Notes: generated by a model from the letters alone, not told the origin. Positions 52,850 to 64,000 are shown, counted from the stretch's first letter. The stretch is 64,000 bases of DNA from Rattus norvegicus (GCF_036323735.1 NC_086031.1:49112225-49176224); one strand, 5' to 3'. A program made the numbers and translations.

Positions 52850-53704
52850 AGATTTTTTTTTATCATCTTGACACAAGCCACAGTCATCAGGGAAGAAGGA
52901 GCCTCAACTGAGAAAATGCTTCTGTCGCATTGGCCTGTAGGCAAGACTGCCGGGTGTTTTTTGGATGGATGATTGATGTGGGAGGACCCAGCCCTGTGGG
53001 CAGTGCCACTCCTGGGCAGGTGGCCCCAGATGCTATAAAAAGACAAGCTGAGCAAGCCATGGGAGCAAGCCAGTGAGCAGTGATCCAGTGAGCAGTGATC
53101 CAGTGAGCAGTACTCCAGTGAGCAGTACTCCAGTGGGCCAGTGAGCAGTGCTCCAGTGGGCCAGTGAGCAGTGGTCCAGTGAGCCAGTGAGCTAGTGAGC
53201 AGTGCTCCAGTGAGCCAGTGAGCAGTGCTCCAGTGAACCAGTGAGCAGTGCTCCAGTGAGCCAGTGAGCAGTACTCCAGTGTGCCAGTGAGCAGTGCTCC
53301 AGTGAGCCAGTGAGCTAGTGAGCAGTACTCCAGTGAGCCAGTGAGCCAGTGAGCAGTACTCCAGTGTGCCAGTGAGCAGTGCTCCAGTGAACCAGTGAGC
53401 AGTGCTCCAGTGAGCCAATGAGCAGTACTCCAGTGTGCCAGTGAGCAGTGCTCCAGTGAGCCAGTGAGCCAGTGAGCTAGTGAGCAGTGCTCCAGTGTTC
53501 CAGTGAGCAGTGCTCCAGTGAGCCAGTGAGCAGTGCTCCCTACCTCTTCTGATTTGGATCCTGCCTCTAGGTTCCTGCTTGAGTTCCAGCCCTGACTCCC
53601 CTCAGTGATGGACTGTAATGTAAAACTGTAAGTTAAGCAAGCCCTATCCTCCCCACATTGCTTTTGTCAGTGTTTTATCACAGCAAGAGAAACCAAATTA
53701 AGGA
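52850..53704 (+). repeat. Rodent interspersed repeat with internal minisatellite expansion
   Basis: The outer parts (52850-53069 and 53540-53704) read like a familiar rodent dispersed repeat: ATCTTGACACAAGCC and GATGTGGGAGGACCCAGCCC at the left, TGATGGACTGTAATGTAAAA and TTTATCACAGCAAGAGAAAC at the right. The centre is filled by the minisatellite listed separately. I cannot name the family with certainty. Its end resembles that of the element at 54255, in the opposite orientation. Confidence 0.6.
53070..53539 (+). repeat. Minisatellite built from 15-bp and 8-bp modules
   Basis: About 470 bases of GAGCAGTGCTCCAGT (15 bp; variants with GTACTCC or GTGATCC) and GAGCCAGT or GAGCTAGT (8 bp), mostly alternating as a 23-bp period. 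The array has no stop codon on the minus strand, so a 203-codon frame (52807-53418) stays open. It reads as repeated Trp/His/Leu-rich peptide and is not like a known protein. Confidence 0.92.
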
Positions 53705-54145
53705 ACTACTCAGAAGTATTTATTCCTGGGATGGGGATGTAGCTCAGCCTAGTCAGGGCTGGAATGGGCAGAGGCCATGTCTACATGTCTGCAAAGGCCC
53801 GTGTGGGATTCTTGAACTCAGCTCAGTCCAAGGGTCCTGTGGAGGCTAGATCCCGATTCTGCAGCTGTGGAGTGGGTGGAGACAGCGAAATAAAAAATCT
53901 CAGCTGAGTCAGCAGCAGACATAGATCAGTATTAAGCATCTGTCCAGCTTGTGTACGGCTTGACTACATTCAAGATTTAGTCAGTGCTGGGGGAAAATAA
54001 TCTTTCTATGTAAACTACGTATGATGGCACAAGTCATAATGCCAGCACTTAGGGGATACAAGATGATCAAAGTTTCAAAGTTCAAAGTCATCCTCAGATA
54101 TATACCAAGAGCCAGCCAGCCTGGGCTACATAAGACATATCTGTA

Positions 54146-54153
<8 letters not shown>

Positions 54154-54199
<46 letters not shown>

Positions 54200-54223
54200 T
54201 ACACACACACACACACATGCACA
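54154..54223 (+). repeat. (TA)n-(CA)n microsatellite
   Basis: TA units (54154-54191) followed by CA units (54191-54223). Confidence 0.95.
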
Positions 54224-54254
54224 CGAAAAATGCAGTATCATGGCATATTCCTGT

Positions 54255-54600
54255 ATCCTTAGTCAATGTTCTGTTGTTGTGAATAGATACCGTGACCAAG
54301 GCAACTCATAAAACAAAGCCATTTATTTGAGGTTTGCTTATAGTTTCAGAAGTTTAGTCCATTTTCATCATGGCAGGAAGCATGGCACCATGCAGGCAGA
54401 CAGGGCTGGAGAAACAGATGAGAATTCTACATCCAGATCCACAGGCAGGAGGAGAAGTGATATACTAGGCCTGGCTTGGTCTTTATGAAATTTCAAAGCC
54501 CACCCCCAAGTGACACACTTCCTCCAACAAGGCCACACCCACTGCAACAAGGCCACACCTCCTAATCCTTTTAATCCTTTCAAACAGTGCCACTGATGAT
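54255..54600 (+). repeat. Rodent interspersed repeat, class uncertain
   Basis: TGTGAATAGATACCGTGACC, AGTCCATTTTCATCATGGCA, ACACTTCCTCCAACAAGGCC and CAAACAGTGCCACTG are landmarks of a common rodent repeat. A CAACAAGGCCACACC segment is duplicated (about 54526-54560). Its first 50 bases resemble the reverse complement of 53655-53704. Confidence 0.6.
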
Positions 54601-55218
54601 AATCCTGGCGCCTGGGAGCCAGAGACAGGAGTATCCAAGTTCAGGACAGATTGTGAACTTTAGGCTAGCCAGGCTACAGACCTTGTTTTGATGAAACAAA
54701 ACGGTGTACCCACACACACAACAAAACAAGAGCATGTCAGCCGAGAGTCACGTCCCAGACTGTGGCAGCAGCCAGGAGGCGTGCAAAGCTGCCACTGTTT
54801 CTGGGTTAAATCATAACTGAGGTGCAGGAAGCAAGCTCAAGGCCCCGAGCCCTTTGCTCCCAGGCCCTGTGGTGCTGTCCCTTTTCACCCAGCACCACAT
54901 AGCCACAGGGCAAGAGGGCTGGGATAAGCAGATTATCCATTGCCAGGTGCCCCGGCTGTGTCCTTTCTGCTTTCTTGCTCTGATGTCCCGTCTTGAGTTG
55001 CCAACTCCAGCGCTCAGCGCAGAAGAATGCAGCTCAGAGCCAAAGAGGAGGGGTTAGCCCTTCAGGGGTAGCATCAGGCCAGGTAAGGTGAGAGCTGATA
55101 CCAAGGATGGACTTCCACTCCCAAGTCCTCCTGGGCTGAAGAGCAGCACCCTCTACTCTGCATTGATCAGTTATTTGGAACACAGCGTGAAATCAGACCC
55201 ATGAAAATACAAATTCTC

Positions 55219-55417
55219 AGGCTGGAGAGATGGCTCAGTGGTTAAGAACACTGACTGCTTTTCCAGAGGTCCTGAGTTCAAATCCCAGCAACCACATGGT
55301 GGCTCGCAACATCTGTAATGAGTTCCGATGCCCTCTTCTGGTGTGTCTGAAGACAGCTACAGAGTACTTATATAGAATAAATAAATACATCTTTAAAAAA
55401 AAAAAAAGAAAAGAAAA
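55219..55417 (+). repeat. Young B2 SINE with target-site duplication
   Basis: B2 from AGGCTGGAGAGATGGCTCAG to its AAAAGAAAAGA tail, flanked by a perfect 16-bp duplication, GAAAATACAAATTCTC, at 55203-55218 and 55418-55433. Confidence 0.95.
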
Positions 55418-55549
55418 GAAAATACAAATTCTCTGATTTCTAGTTGTGTACCTTCAACAACAAGTCAAAGTTTACCCCTGAGACCTTTTTTTGGTTTTGT
55501 TCGTTTGTTTGTTTTTGTCTTTTTTTTTTTTTGTATTTTGTTGTTGTTT

Positions 55550-55840
55550 TTTTCTTTTTTCTTTTCAAGACAGGGCTTCTCTGTTTAGCCCTGACTACCC
55601 TGGAACTCTGTGTAGACTGGGCTGGCCTCAAACTCAGAAATCTGCCTGCCTCTGCTTCCCAAGTGCTGGGATTAAAGGTCTGAGCCACCACCACCCAGTT
55701 TGTTTTGTTTTGAGACAGTCTCACTATGTAGCCCTGGCTGGCCTAGAATCTGCTATGTAGACGGGATAGCCTCAAACACAGAAATCTGCCTCGTTTCTGT
55801 CTCCTGAGTGCTAAGAATGAGAAGCAAAGGTGCACAGCCT
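55550..55840 (-). repeat. Two B1-type SINEs, reverse
   Basis: The first runs from a T-rich tail through CAAGACAGGGCTTCTCTGTT to GTGCTGGGATTAAAGGTCTG (about 55550-55693). The second, diverged copy (55700-55840) has GAGACAGTCTCACTATGTAG and CTGAGTGCTAAGAATGAG. Confidence 0.88.
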
Positions 55841-55984
55841 GAATCCCACTTTTACCTCGGAGAGGTGGACAACAATGTGTACCTTCACCACACTGCCCCA
55901 GTCAGCCACGTCATATAACTTAAGTGCCATGGCACATTCTTGACATAAAGTTCACAAAGTGGTATTCTCCCACCCTACTCAAGG

Positions 55985-56092
55985 AGTGAGATAGGAGCTC
56001 ATAGGTCTATTAGTAGCCCAGGCTGGCCCTGAACTCCAGATCTTTCTGCCTAAGCCTCCTCCATGCTGGGATTACAGGTGCCTGTCTGACTT
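55985..56092 (-). repeat. B1-like SINE, reverse
   Basis: AGTAGCCCAGGCTGGCCCTG and ATGCTGGGATTACAGGTGCC. Confidence 0.8.
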
Positions 56093-56112
56093 TATCCCAG
56101 TCAGTGCCACAA

Positions 56113-56167
<55 letters not shown>
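56113..56167 (+). repeat. (CT)n-(TA)n microsatellite
   Basis: CT units (56113-56137) then TA units to 56167, followed by CTCCTCT-rich sequence. Confidence 0.94.
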
Positions 56168-56169
<2 letters not shown>

Positions 56170-56199
56170 TCTCCTCTTTTGTCCTCTCCTCTCCTCTCT

Positions 56200-59100
56200 T
56201 CCAACATTACACCTGTTTCATCTCCCCTATCAAACCATACCAAGAACACTGCTTCAACGCCCCACACCTTAGTGTTTGTTCCCCAGCTCCCCTGAGCAGA
56301 CAGGAGCCCCAAGAGCTCTCAGTAGGCCAGACTAGCAATGTGGCTCTGACTCAGCTTTCGCTTCAAAGTGGGGGTGCAAAGGTCTCTGGCCACACCTTCT
56401 TGTGGGAAACACAGAGGAAATTCCCAGCATGCAAAAGAGACCGAAGTTAGACACATAGACCCACCCCCGTTCTGCCCTGTCACAGCTTCTGTTCCCCACA
56501 ATAGGAAGGGCTAGAATGGCAGCCAAAGATCTGAGGACAAACTACCTACAGACAGACAAACTGATCTCCAGCCACAGACAAAGCTTCTTCCACCACTGCC
56601 TGCTGTCCACCCACCCGCCTGGGAGAGGAGAACACTTCCCTGGCTTTGTCTGCCCTATGGTCCTAACCACGACAGGTTAATACCTTGGACTGTGCCAGAC
56701 AAGCCTATGCCCCTCTTCTGGATCCTTCTGTCTAACCTAGCACCGAAACCTTGTGGGTCTGGAGGACTTACCTGCAGCCTTCGATTTGGGTTTGTGATCT
56801 GAGGTGAGACAGTAGGAGGGGCTTTTTGCTAAAGCCACCATATCTACCCTCATGAGAACAAACTGTGGGGGCAGAGGGCCTCCCTTCACCCTTCTCTTTC
56901 TATGGCGTTTGACCCAAAGTATGAACTTCAGATGGAGGATGTAGTTTGGGGTAGAACACTTGCACACACGAGTCCCATCCTAACACAATCAGTTCACCAA
57001 TATACAAGAAATAAGTATTTTTGAAAATAAAGAGCATGCTCCAGAGACATAGCTAGTTTTGATCTCTGCAGGCTCTGCTGAAGGATGAGTCAGGCTTCTG
57101 GCAAGCCCTGGAGCCTCCATCCCAGGTACCTTGCATGCCCTGCATAACTGAACTCCACTGCCTCTGACCTAATACTTCTCCGTTGGATCTGCAGGTCCTA
57201 GGCAGGAAGGTGGAGAGGTCAGTACAAGCATGGTTTAGAGTCCAGAGTCCCTTTCCCAGGCCTTCCTCTGGTCACAAGCCATCTATCAGTAGCAGCCGAG
57301 TGGACCAGGGGGGCCTCTGGAGAGAGGCAGAAGCCGATATCATGTTGTTTTGAGATGGGATCTCACTATTCTATACCCCTGGCTGGCCTGGAACTCACTC
57401 TGCAGATCAGTCTGACCTCAGACTGACGAGAGATCTACCTGCTTCTGCTTCCTAGTGCTGAGACTTAAGGCTGGGCATCACCATGTCCAGCAGCAGGCAG
57501 TGTTCGACCACCTCCTAGAGCCTTGGCAAGAGAACCTGGCAATGCCAGTGAGAAGATCCTTCTTCAGCACAGAGAACCCCAACTCTCTGGGCCTGCGTTC
57601 CGGTGTGTATCAGGAGGGTCTGCTAGGAGAGCTCTCCATGCCTTTCCAGGTCAGAGTTCCCAGAGCAACCTCCCTGGATGGTCTCAGTTGCTGTTGCCTA
57701 TTTTGTTCTGGGTGTTTATCAACCGGAAATGAGGGAAATTTTAAGGGGGAATGTCTGGAGCAACTGCTGGCCTAACAGTCCTCAAAACACCACCACTGCA
57801 TGTGGAAGAAATATCTACATCAGTTGCAATATCATAGGCTTTATCTCCAGTACCCATTTCTGACCTAGGGGGTGGAGACTGGAGATGATAATGACCTTGG
57901 CTAAGGCTGTAAGCCGCATGTTTTCAGCTATGCCCATGCACACCTATGTGTTTGTATCTGTCCAGAATCGCCATGTGCCGCAATGCAAGTCCTTCCATTT
58001 CAGAGTTACAGAGCTCCACACATGCAGCTGTATACGTTTTTATTTCTTTCTAGAATGGCTGGGGCAAGGGTGCGGCCCAACAGATGGCTAGCAGGTTACA
58101 GGTGTGTCTGGCTGAAAGCGGTACCTGGTCGGGCCTCCTGATTGGCTGTGGGTGACTCATGGTGGTTAGGTTCCTGGAGCGGAGCTAATGGGCTGTCATG
58201 GAGTCGGGTTCATGCCCTGCCTTATCTTTAGGGCCTTCTCCTGCCTGCCAACCCAGACGGACAATGTTCCCAGGTTGGCGATGACGCTTATAGGCTGCTG
58301 ACTCCAGGTCAGTGGGACGTGCCCTTTGAGTGGCTTCCGAGCACTGTGTGGGGGTTTTACCTTGACCTCATCACACTCTGACTCCTTGCACCTCAAGTGA
58401 CATAAAAATGGCATGTTCTCAGGGAGTGACCTGAGGGGCTAGCAGGGTGTAATCTGGCCAAGAAGAAAGGGGTTTCCTCAGCTCTGGACTGACTGGCAAC
58501 ATAAAAGTATTTGTGGGTAAACATTCTAGAAACCAGTTCCAGATCCTGGGTGAGGCATCCATAAAGATGGGCAGGAGATGTTGCCATGGTAACTCGGAGA
58601 TCCGCAGAGTCTGAAGAGAGCAGAAGGGCAGATGCGATGAACCCCACCCTGGCTCTTCAGGGCCTAGGTCCTTGGGCATGTAGGCATGGGACTTGTTTTG
58701 CCTCCCAGCCTGGAGTCACGTGTACACCCTGCTATTTACCTTCCTGCATGGGTGTGGCATCATGCCCTTCAGGAGAACTGTCCCTGTGTTTGGATGGGCA
58801 AATCAAGGACTAAAAGAGAGTAGCACAGCCCAAGGTCACAGAACCCAGGGAACACGCATGGGGACGTTTGTCCCTACAACGCTTGCCAACGCTTTATTTG
58901 CGCATGCCCCCCAAAATGCTGCAGGCTCCAGCCCTCCACTGGAGTCACAGGGACCCCTGCACCAGAGTACCAGGAAGAATAGGCACAAACGATGATCTTG
59001 GCTTGGGGTAGCAACTCCTGAGGTGCACACAGCCTTCAACAGATTGCGGTGCACGCTCCAGTCTCCGTCTGTCTGTCCACCAAAGTAAAGTATAATCTAT

Positions 59101-61430
59101 GTGACTGGACAGCAGGGACAGTTGAGCTATGGAGGCATCAAAGCAACTGCTAGGCTATCTCTTGGTAGCCCGGACTCCCAGCTCTTGCCTGCCCAAACTG
59201 GCCTAGTTGTAATCCAGGGTGCCTGGGTGGAGAGCCAGAGGGGATTTTCCAACTGGCTGCCTGTGCTATCTGCTCTGTAGTCTGTAGCCTGGGCCTGGGG
59301 AGGGTCAGGTCCCCCTAGGTATCTGGAGTAGAACTCCTAAGTTGTGTGGGAACCCTTCCCTTATTTCACAACCCAACTGGGTCTCTCTTCTCTTCCCTAG
59401 GAGAGATGCAGGAATGGATGAAGACTTGGGAAGGTTGGTCCCTGGGAGGAGCCGGGCTTACTAGCTGAGCCCCTGCTTTGTATAGATGGCTATACACTGA
59501 CACCAAGATGTGTATACCTTGTGTCACAAAGGGAAATGGTAGCCAAGTCAGGGCTTAGAGCCAAGTTTCCAGGTTCACAGTCCAGTATCGTTCACCACTG
59601 TCTGTCCTAGGGAGTCTCCCTCCCCCAGCCCTTCTCCATCTTCATCTGAAGCAAGCTAAAGGTGGGACGCCTCTCCTCACATACTCCCTAGGTCAGAACC
59701 AACGAAAGTCCGGACAGCAAGAGAAAAGTGTGACACATGTGTCCAAGCAACACTTCGGCTTCACATAGCCCAGAGCCTTCAGAGGACAAAGACTCAGAGA
59801 GGACGTCCTCTCTGCCGAGGTTGGATGGACAGCAGATAGCTGAGCAAAAATGTCTGGACATGGGAAATCGATGGAACCCAGAAAAGTCCGTCGTCCGTTT
59901 AGATGCCTCCCGTGCTTGCTGGATCCTATCTTCTTCCTAGGTGTAGAGCAGGATCCCTTGGAACAAGTGAACAAGGGTCTCAAGTGAAGAAAGAAGAGAT
60001 CAGCTTTCTTTGAGCTTTCTGTGGCTTTCAGGGAGAGGGCTCCTAGTTTCTGAGATCTACCTTGGGGAAGATTTCTAATATTTATCACTGAGTTTGGAAG
60101 AACAAAAGGTGAGGAGACTTAAAGGCAGGAACTGACTTGAAGCCTTCAGGGCTTCTACAGAGTCTGTACCTTACTGAACTACTTGGGGGTATCATGTTCT
60201 GAGCCCCAACATAAGGTTATTAGCGTCCTGGACTAATGACTCCCTATACCAGTTCAACACAGGGAGTGTCCCAACCTGGCTTGCTGTGCACACCTCCTCG
60301 GAGTAAACAGCCGCCTTGGGGCTCTCGCCACTTTCAGGGTGTCCTTACCTCTGCCTGGTGTCCTCAGGGTAAGGGTTGGGCAGGGCTGCTCCACCAAACA
60401 ATGCTGGGGGTGGCGGCAGGGAGAATTGAAAGCGCCAGTGACCAAGGAAGACTAAGGGCGGGGGAGGAGATGAGAGACCATGGACTCAGGTACTACGTGG
60501 CTTGGTGGGGTTCACTTGGAGCCTTTTTCTCCCCACTCTCTTTACCTTGCTAGGAACTCTACTTTATCTTGACCCTTGGTCACCTGCGGGGGTGAAGCCA
60601 GCAGAGTCCTGGGTCTCGAGCCTGAAGTCCAGTATCTTTCCCCTCTGGGGTGAGGTGACCAGGCACACCTATGCCTCCCTCCCTGGAGTAAACAGCAAGT
60701 GGAAGGCCCAGGGCAGGGGTGGGGTGAGGCTGAAACTGGGTGCTGAGGGCAGGGTGAGTCATGTGCTTGCATTGTAGCTGTTAGGGACTAGAGGGAGAGT
60801 GGAGCCTGAGCCAGAACAGGACCAACTGGGTCCCCTACTCCACCCACCCTCATCCCCGACTCCTTGAACTGGCATTTGAAAACGATCCTCCAACCTCTCC
60901 ACCCTCTTTTGGGCTCTCTTTGTTTTGTTGAGGAAGGAGGCTGACCCCTAGAGATTTTCCAGAGAGGACAGACGGCTTATCTAGAGACACAGAGAGCCCT
61001 CTTAGGGATCCAAAATCATCTATGAGTTTAAACCCCAGAGCCACAGATCTTCTCTGTCCCGCTGGGACGAGGACTCCTGAGGGTCTGCAATTACACTCGT
61101 GGCTAGGATGCAGCCAAGCCACCGTAGTTCCTGGGTGGAGTGGATCAGCTCCTTGCCGTCATCGAGAGTCACCAATCCCTGGAAGCCCTGCCCAGCAGTG
61201 TGACCTCACAGGACCGGATCCCTTGTGTCCTGAAGGGGGGAAAGAAAGATCTGATTCAATCCTCGAAGCTCCACAGTGCAGTCAGATGGGGTAGGTCTGT
61301 CAGCTGCGGGGTTACTGGTACTGTCTACTGCCCACCTTCCAGGAGCACCTGCCCTGAGTGACTGAGTCAGCTCTTTCGCGGTACTGGGTTGTGAATAACT
61401 CCGGTCAAACTTTTGCTGACAGCACATAGT
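56200..61430. other. Mostly unique intergenic sequence
   Basis: This stretch of about 5 kb has only one obvious B1 (57335-57485) and no gene that I can recognise. Frames of about 100-130 codons occur (57455-57775, 59693-60088 minus, 60236-60553), with no splice context or family resemblance. Low repeat density may mark regulatory DNA. Confidence 0.5.
57335..57485 (-). repeat. B1-like SINE, reverse
   Basis: TTTTGAGATGGGATCTCACT, GGCTGGCCTGGAACTCACTC and GCTGAGACTTAAGGCTGGGC. Confidence 0.85.
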
Positions 61431-61432
61431 AT

Positions 61433-61640
61433 TGTGGTTAAGTGGTGGAATTTTGAGAATTCTTGGTATCGGTCATCCTGGTTCCTCACCAATCAGCTGT
61501 GAGATCTGGGCTGGGCCTGACCTCACTGAATGTCTGCTGTAAATCAGGACTGACAATCCCTACCCATGGATTGTTGTGTAGATTAAATGAAATGACCTGC
61601 TGTCCCTCAGGCACAATGCCTGGCATGGACTCACAACCAG
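61433..61640 (+). repeat. MIR SINE
   Basis: A well-kept MIR: GTGGTTAAGTGGTGGAATTT, CAGCTGTGAGATCTGGGCTG, TTGTTGTGTAGATTAAATGA and GGCACAATGCCTGGCATGG, in the order of the consensus. Confidence 0.88.
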
Positions 61641-61752
61641 TGTGTGTGAGCGCATGCGTGGTACTAGTGGGACTGGATTCAGGGCATGCTAAGTGTTCAT
61701 TCATTTTCCTGCTGAGGTAGCATCCTCAGGGCCTTGGCTCAACATTTGTGAG

Positions 61753-61754
<2 letters not shown>

Positions 61755-61798
<44 letters not shown>
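61755..61798 (+). repeat. (CA)n microsatellite
   Basis: About 22 CA units. Confidence 0.95.
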
Positions 61799-61800
<2 letters not shown>

Positions 61801-61839
61801 AGTTAAAAATTTTAACATCTCTTTTTCTTCTTTTCTTTT

Positions 61840-61985
61840 TTTTCTCTCTTGGTTTTTCAAGACAGGATTTCTCTTTGTGTAGCCCTAAATGTCCTGGGAC
61901 ATACTCTGTAGACCAGGCTGGCCTGGAACTCACAGATCCATTTGCCTCTGCCTCCTGAGTGCTGGGATTGTATGTGGTATATTCT
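61840..61985 (-). repeat. B1 SINE, reverse
   Basis: TTTTTCAAGACAGGATTTCT, GTAGACCAGGCTGGCCTGGA and GAGTGCTGGGATTGTATG. Confidence 0.92.
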
Positions 61986-62578
61986 TTCTGGCCTTCACTT
62001 TCTCGACCTGGCTTCCTAGAGCCAGATGGGGCACAGTTCTGAACAAGCTGACTGACTTGTCATGTAGCTTCTTCTGAACTGCAGACTCTTGGGGACCAGG
62101 ATGCACAGAGGAAGCCAGAAAACAGAGAAAGCTGCTTACCTGCTCTTCTTCCTGACTGGAATTCTCTGAGGCTACCCACAGCCATCTTTACCAGTTAATT
62201 TAATGCCGGCTTCTACAGAGTCGAACACAGGCTTTGGCTCCCATTAGGACGCTGACCCTGGACAGCTTGCTCTCAAAGCAGTGTGTAGCACCCTGCCATC
62301 GGTTTCTGCAGGCTACCCCCCTCCCCCTCGCACCCCTGCTACTAATCTGTCACGGTCTGTCCTTGCAGCCTCCTTACCCTAGCCACAGATTGTCTCAGCT
62401 TCCCTAGATGGGAACTTCTCTGTCCTCTAGAGTAGATCTGTCAGTACCACCTCCCAGTAGGGATGGGAGAGTAGCTATGGAGAGGACTACGTGGTGCTCT
62501 CCAGGTGGCAAATGCTTTGGCCTTCACTAAAAGTCTGCTGTTGACCAGGAAGTACCGATTTCTCGACCAACTTTTAGA
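61986..62578. other. No feature recognised
   Basis: Unique-looking DNA between a B1 and a TTAA/T-run repeat. No exon signal seen. Confidence 0.4.
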
Positions 62579-62613
62579 TTTAATTAATTAGTTAGTTAGT
62601 TAATTAGTTAGTT

Positions 62614-62658
<45 letters not shown>
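62579..62658 (+). repeat. (TTAA/TTAG)n followed by T43
   Basis: TTAATTAGTTAG-type tetranucleotides then 43 T. It may be the reversed tail of an old retroposon. Confidence 0.9.
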
Positions 62659-62663
<5 letters not shown>

Positions 62664-63097
62664 GGCTTTGTTCCTTCTCTCCACTGTGCTGGGGTGTTGG
62701 CTGCGGCACTGTTGTAAGTCAGGACTGTAAGGGGGATGGGCAGCGAAGGATCGGACAACAGAAAGAGACTAGCAGCAGGACAAAGCCCACCCTGAGGCCT
62801 AGGATCTATCAGCACAGATAAATGGACCTCCTTCCTAGTCATATTTAGTTAACTAGCCAAACTAATGAAAGGCACTCTAGGGTACAAAGAATTCAGTAGC
62901 CCAGCACGTAGTGAGGAGAACATTTCCATAGAATATAGCTCTTTGTCTTTCCAAACTCCAGGGGACCTTGGTGAGGCCAGCCCAGCCAAGGTCAATCTCT
63001 TGAAGACCCAGCCCCATAGTACCCAGGGCTTTAAAGGTGTAAAGGCCTGCTGGGTTAGCCTTTTGATTCCAGTCTAGGTATTCAGAGACCTGTCTCC

Positions 63098-63099
<2 letters not shown>

Positions 63100-63153
<54 letters not shown>
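63100..63153 (+). repeat. (CA)n microsatellite
   Basis: About 26 CA units. Confidence 0.95.
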
Positions 63154-63159
<6 letters not shown>

Positions 63160-63365
63160 GTGGAGACTCAAGAGCCCTACCTCCATCATGCTTAAATGTG
63201 ACACTTACCACCAGGCCTTCCAAGATAATTCTTGGGTACACTGGCTCTTGGGTATGCTTGTGTTCTGAGTGAAGGAGCTTGCTTGCACAGCCTGGCACGT
63301 GACTTATTTTTCCTGTAGGACTGGGGATGGGACCCCTGGCTTTGTGCACGCTAGGCAAACACTGT

Positions 63366-63653
63366 CATTTCTTCTTTCTTTCTTTCTCTCTTTCTTTCTT
63401 TCTTCCTTTCTTTCTTTCTTTCTTTCTTTTAAAGATTTATTTATTTATTATATATAAGTACACTGTAGCTGTTCAGACACACCAGAAGAGGGCATCAGCT
63501 CTCATTACAGATGGTTGTGAGCCACCATGTGGTTGCTGGGATTTGAACTCAGGACCTCTGGAAGAGCAGTCAGTGCTCTTAACTGCTGAGCCATCTCTCC
63601 AGCCCTCTTTCTTTCTTCCTTCCTTCCTTCCTTCCTTCCTTTCTTTCTTTCCT

Positions 63654-63687
<34 letters not shown>

Positions 63688-63770
63688 TTCCTTCCTTCCG
63701 TCCTTCCTTCTTTCCTTCCTCTCTCTTTTCCTCTTCCTCTTCCTCCCCCTCCTCCTCCTTCTCCTTGTTC
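63366..63770 (-). repeat. Reverse B2 SINE inside a (CTTT)/(CCTT) tract
   Basis: CTTT and CCTT repeats at 63366-63430 and 63606-63770 flank a full-length reversed B2 (63430-63605: AAAGATTTATTTATTTATTA to GAGCCATCTCTCCAGCCC). The SINE either inserted into the tract or seeded part of it from its tail. Confidence 0.92.
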
Positions 63771-63789
63771 CTCTACTCAGGGAACTGTT

Positions 63790-63915
63790 ACTTCACTAGC
63801 TGGCTTAGTACTCACTATGTAGCCTAGGCTAGTTTTAGACTCATGTTATCTTTCTCCTTTGGCCTCCTGAGTCCTGGGATTACAGGAGTGCACCACTGTA
63901 TTCATCTCTAGCATG
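63790..63915 (-). repeat. B1-like SINE, reverse
   Basis: ACTATGTAGCCTAGGCTAGT and GAGTCCTGGGATTACAGGAG. Confidence 0.8.
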
Positions 63916-64000
63916 ACTTACCCTTTTCAATTAAAAACCAAAAAAATAAAAATTGAGCTATTTTTATGTGTATGAATGTTTTGCCTGCATGTGTGTCTGT

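Noticed and set aside
52807..53418. 203-codon minus-strand ORF rich in Trp, His and Leu
   Set aside because: It runs through a 23-bp-period minisatellite with no minus-strand stops and ends at the repeat edge. There is no family resemblance and no splice or promoter context.
53070..53539. CRISPR-like regular array
   Set aside because: No constant-length unique spacers; the modules abut directly and the genome is mammalian.
57455..57775. 106-codon plus-strand ORF as a possible small gene
   Set aside because: It begins inside a reversed B1-like SINE and shows no conserved motif. The overlapping frames of similar length argue for chance.

Overview
The window is a mammalian genomic segment, almost certainly laboratory rat (Rattus norvegicus). 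It has spliced genes with GT-AG introns, several copies of the ID (BC1/tRNA-Ala-derived) SINE that is strongly amplified in rat, rodent B1, B2 and B3/B4 SINEs, a rodent SPIN/URR1-type hAT element, and long GA, CA and GAAA microsatellites. The gene order matches the region homologous to human 1q32 (PTPRVP - PTPN7 - ARL8A - GPR37L1). No database search was run. Identities come from recognising the translated exons.

Layout: (1) 1-5.8 kb, minus strand: the 5' part of Ptprv (osteotesticular receptor tyrosine phosphatase, OST-PTP/Esp). It comprises the signal-peptide exon, a short linker exon and seven exons that each encode one fibronectin type III repeat. The rest of the gene lies beyond the left edge. 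(2) 5.8-11.3 kb: a divergent intergenic/promoter interval with hardly any SINEs. (3) 11.3-22.7 kb, plus strand: complete Ptpn7 (HePTP/LC-PTP), nine coding exons, 359 aa, poly(A) signal at 22657. (4) 25.2-34.4 kb, plus strand: complete Arl8a, a CpG-island promoter and seven coding exons, 186 aa, poly(A) signal at 34387. (5) 38.1-45.0 kb, minus strand: complete Gpr37l1, two coding exons, 481 aa. (6) 45-64 kb: an intergenic region full of SINEs and simple repeats. I found no coding gene there. The 55.9-61.7 kb part is mostly unique sequence and is the best place in the gap to look for regulatory DNA.

The four genes are not a functional unit. Ptprv and Ptpn7 are both tyrosine phosphatases but work in different cells: Ptprv in bone and testis, Ptpn7 as a MAPK phosphatase in blood cells. 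Arl8a is a lysosome-positioning GTPase and Gpr37l1 a glial GPCR. All coding exons seen are open, join in frame and keep their catalytic or nucleotide-binding residues.

I do not see a new protein system. The observations most worth a second look are: a near-consensus p53 response element in Ptprv intron 1 (5689-5712); three SINEs stacked at one target site with four copies of the same 13-bp duplication (41672-41985); a SPIN-type hAT element of a family known for horizontal transfer (48150-48370); and a minisatellite that has expanded inside an interspersed repeat and keeps a 203-codon frame open (about 53070-53539).
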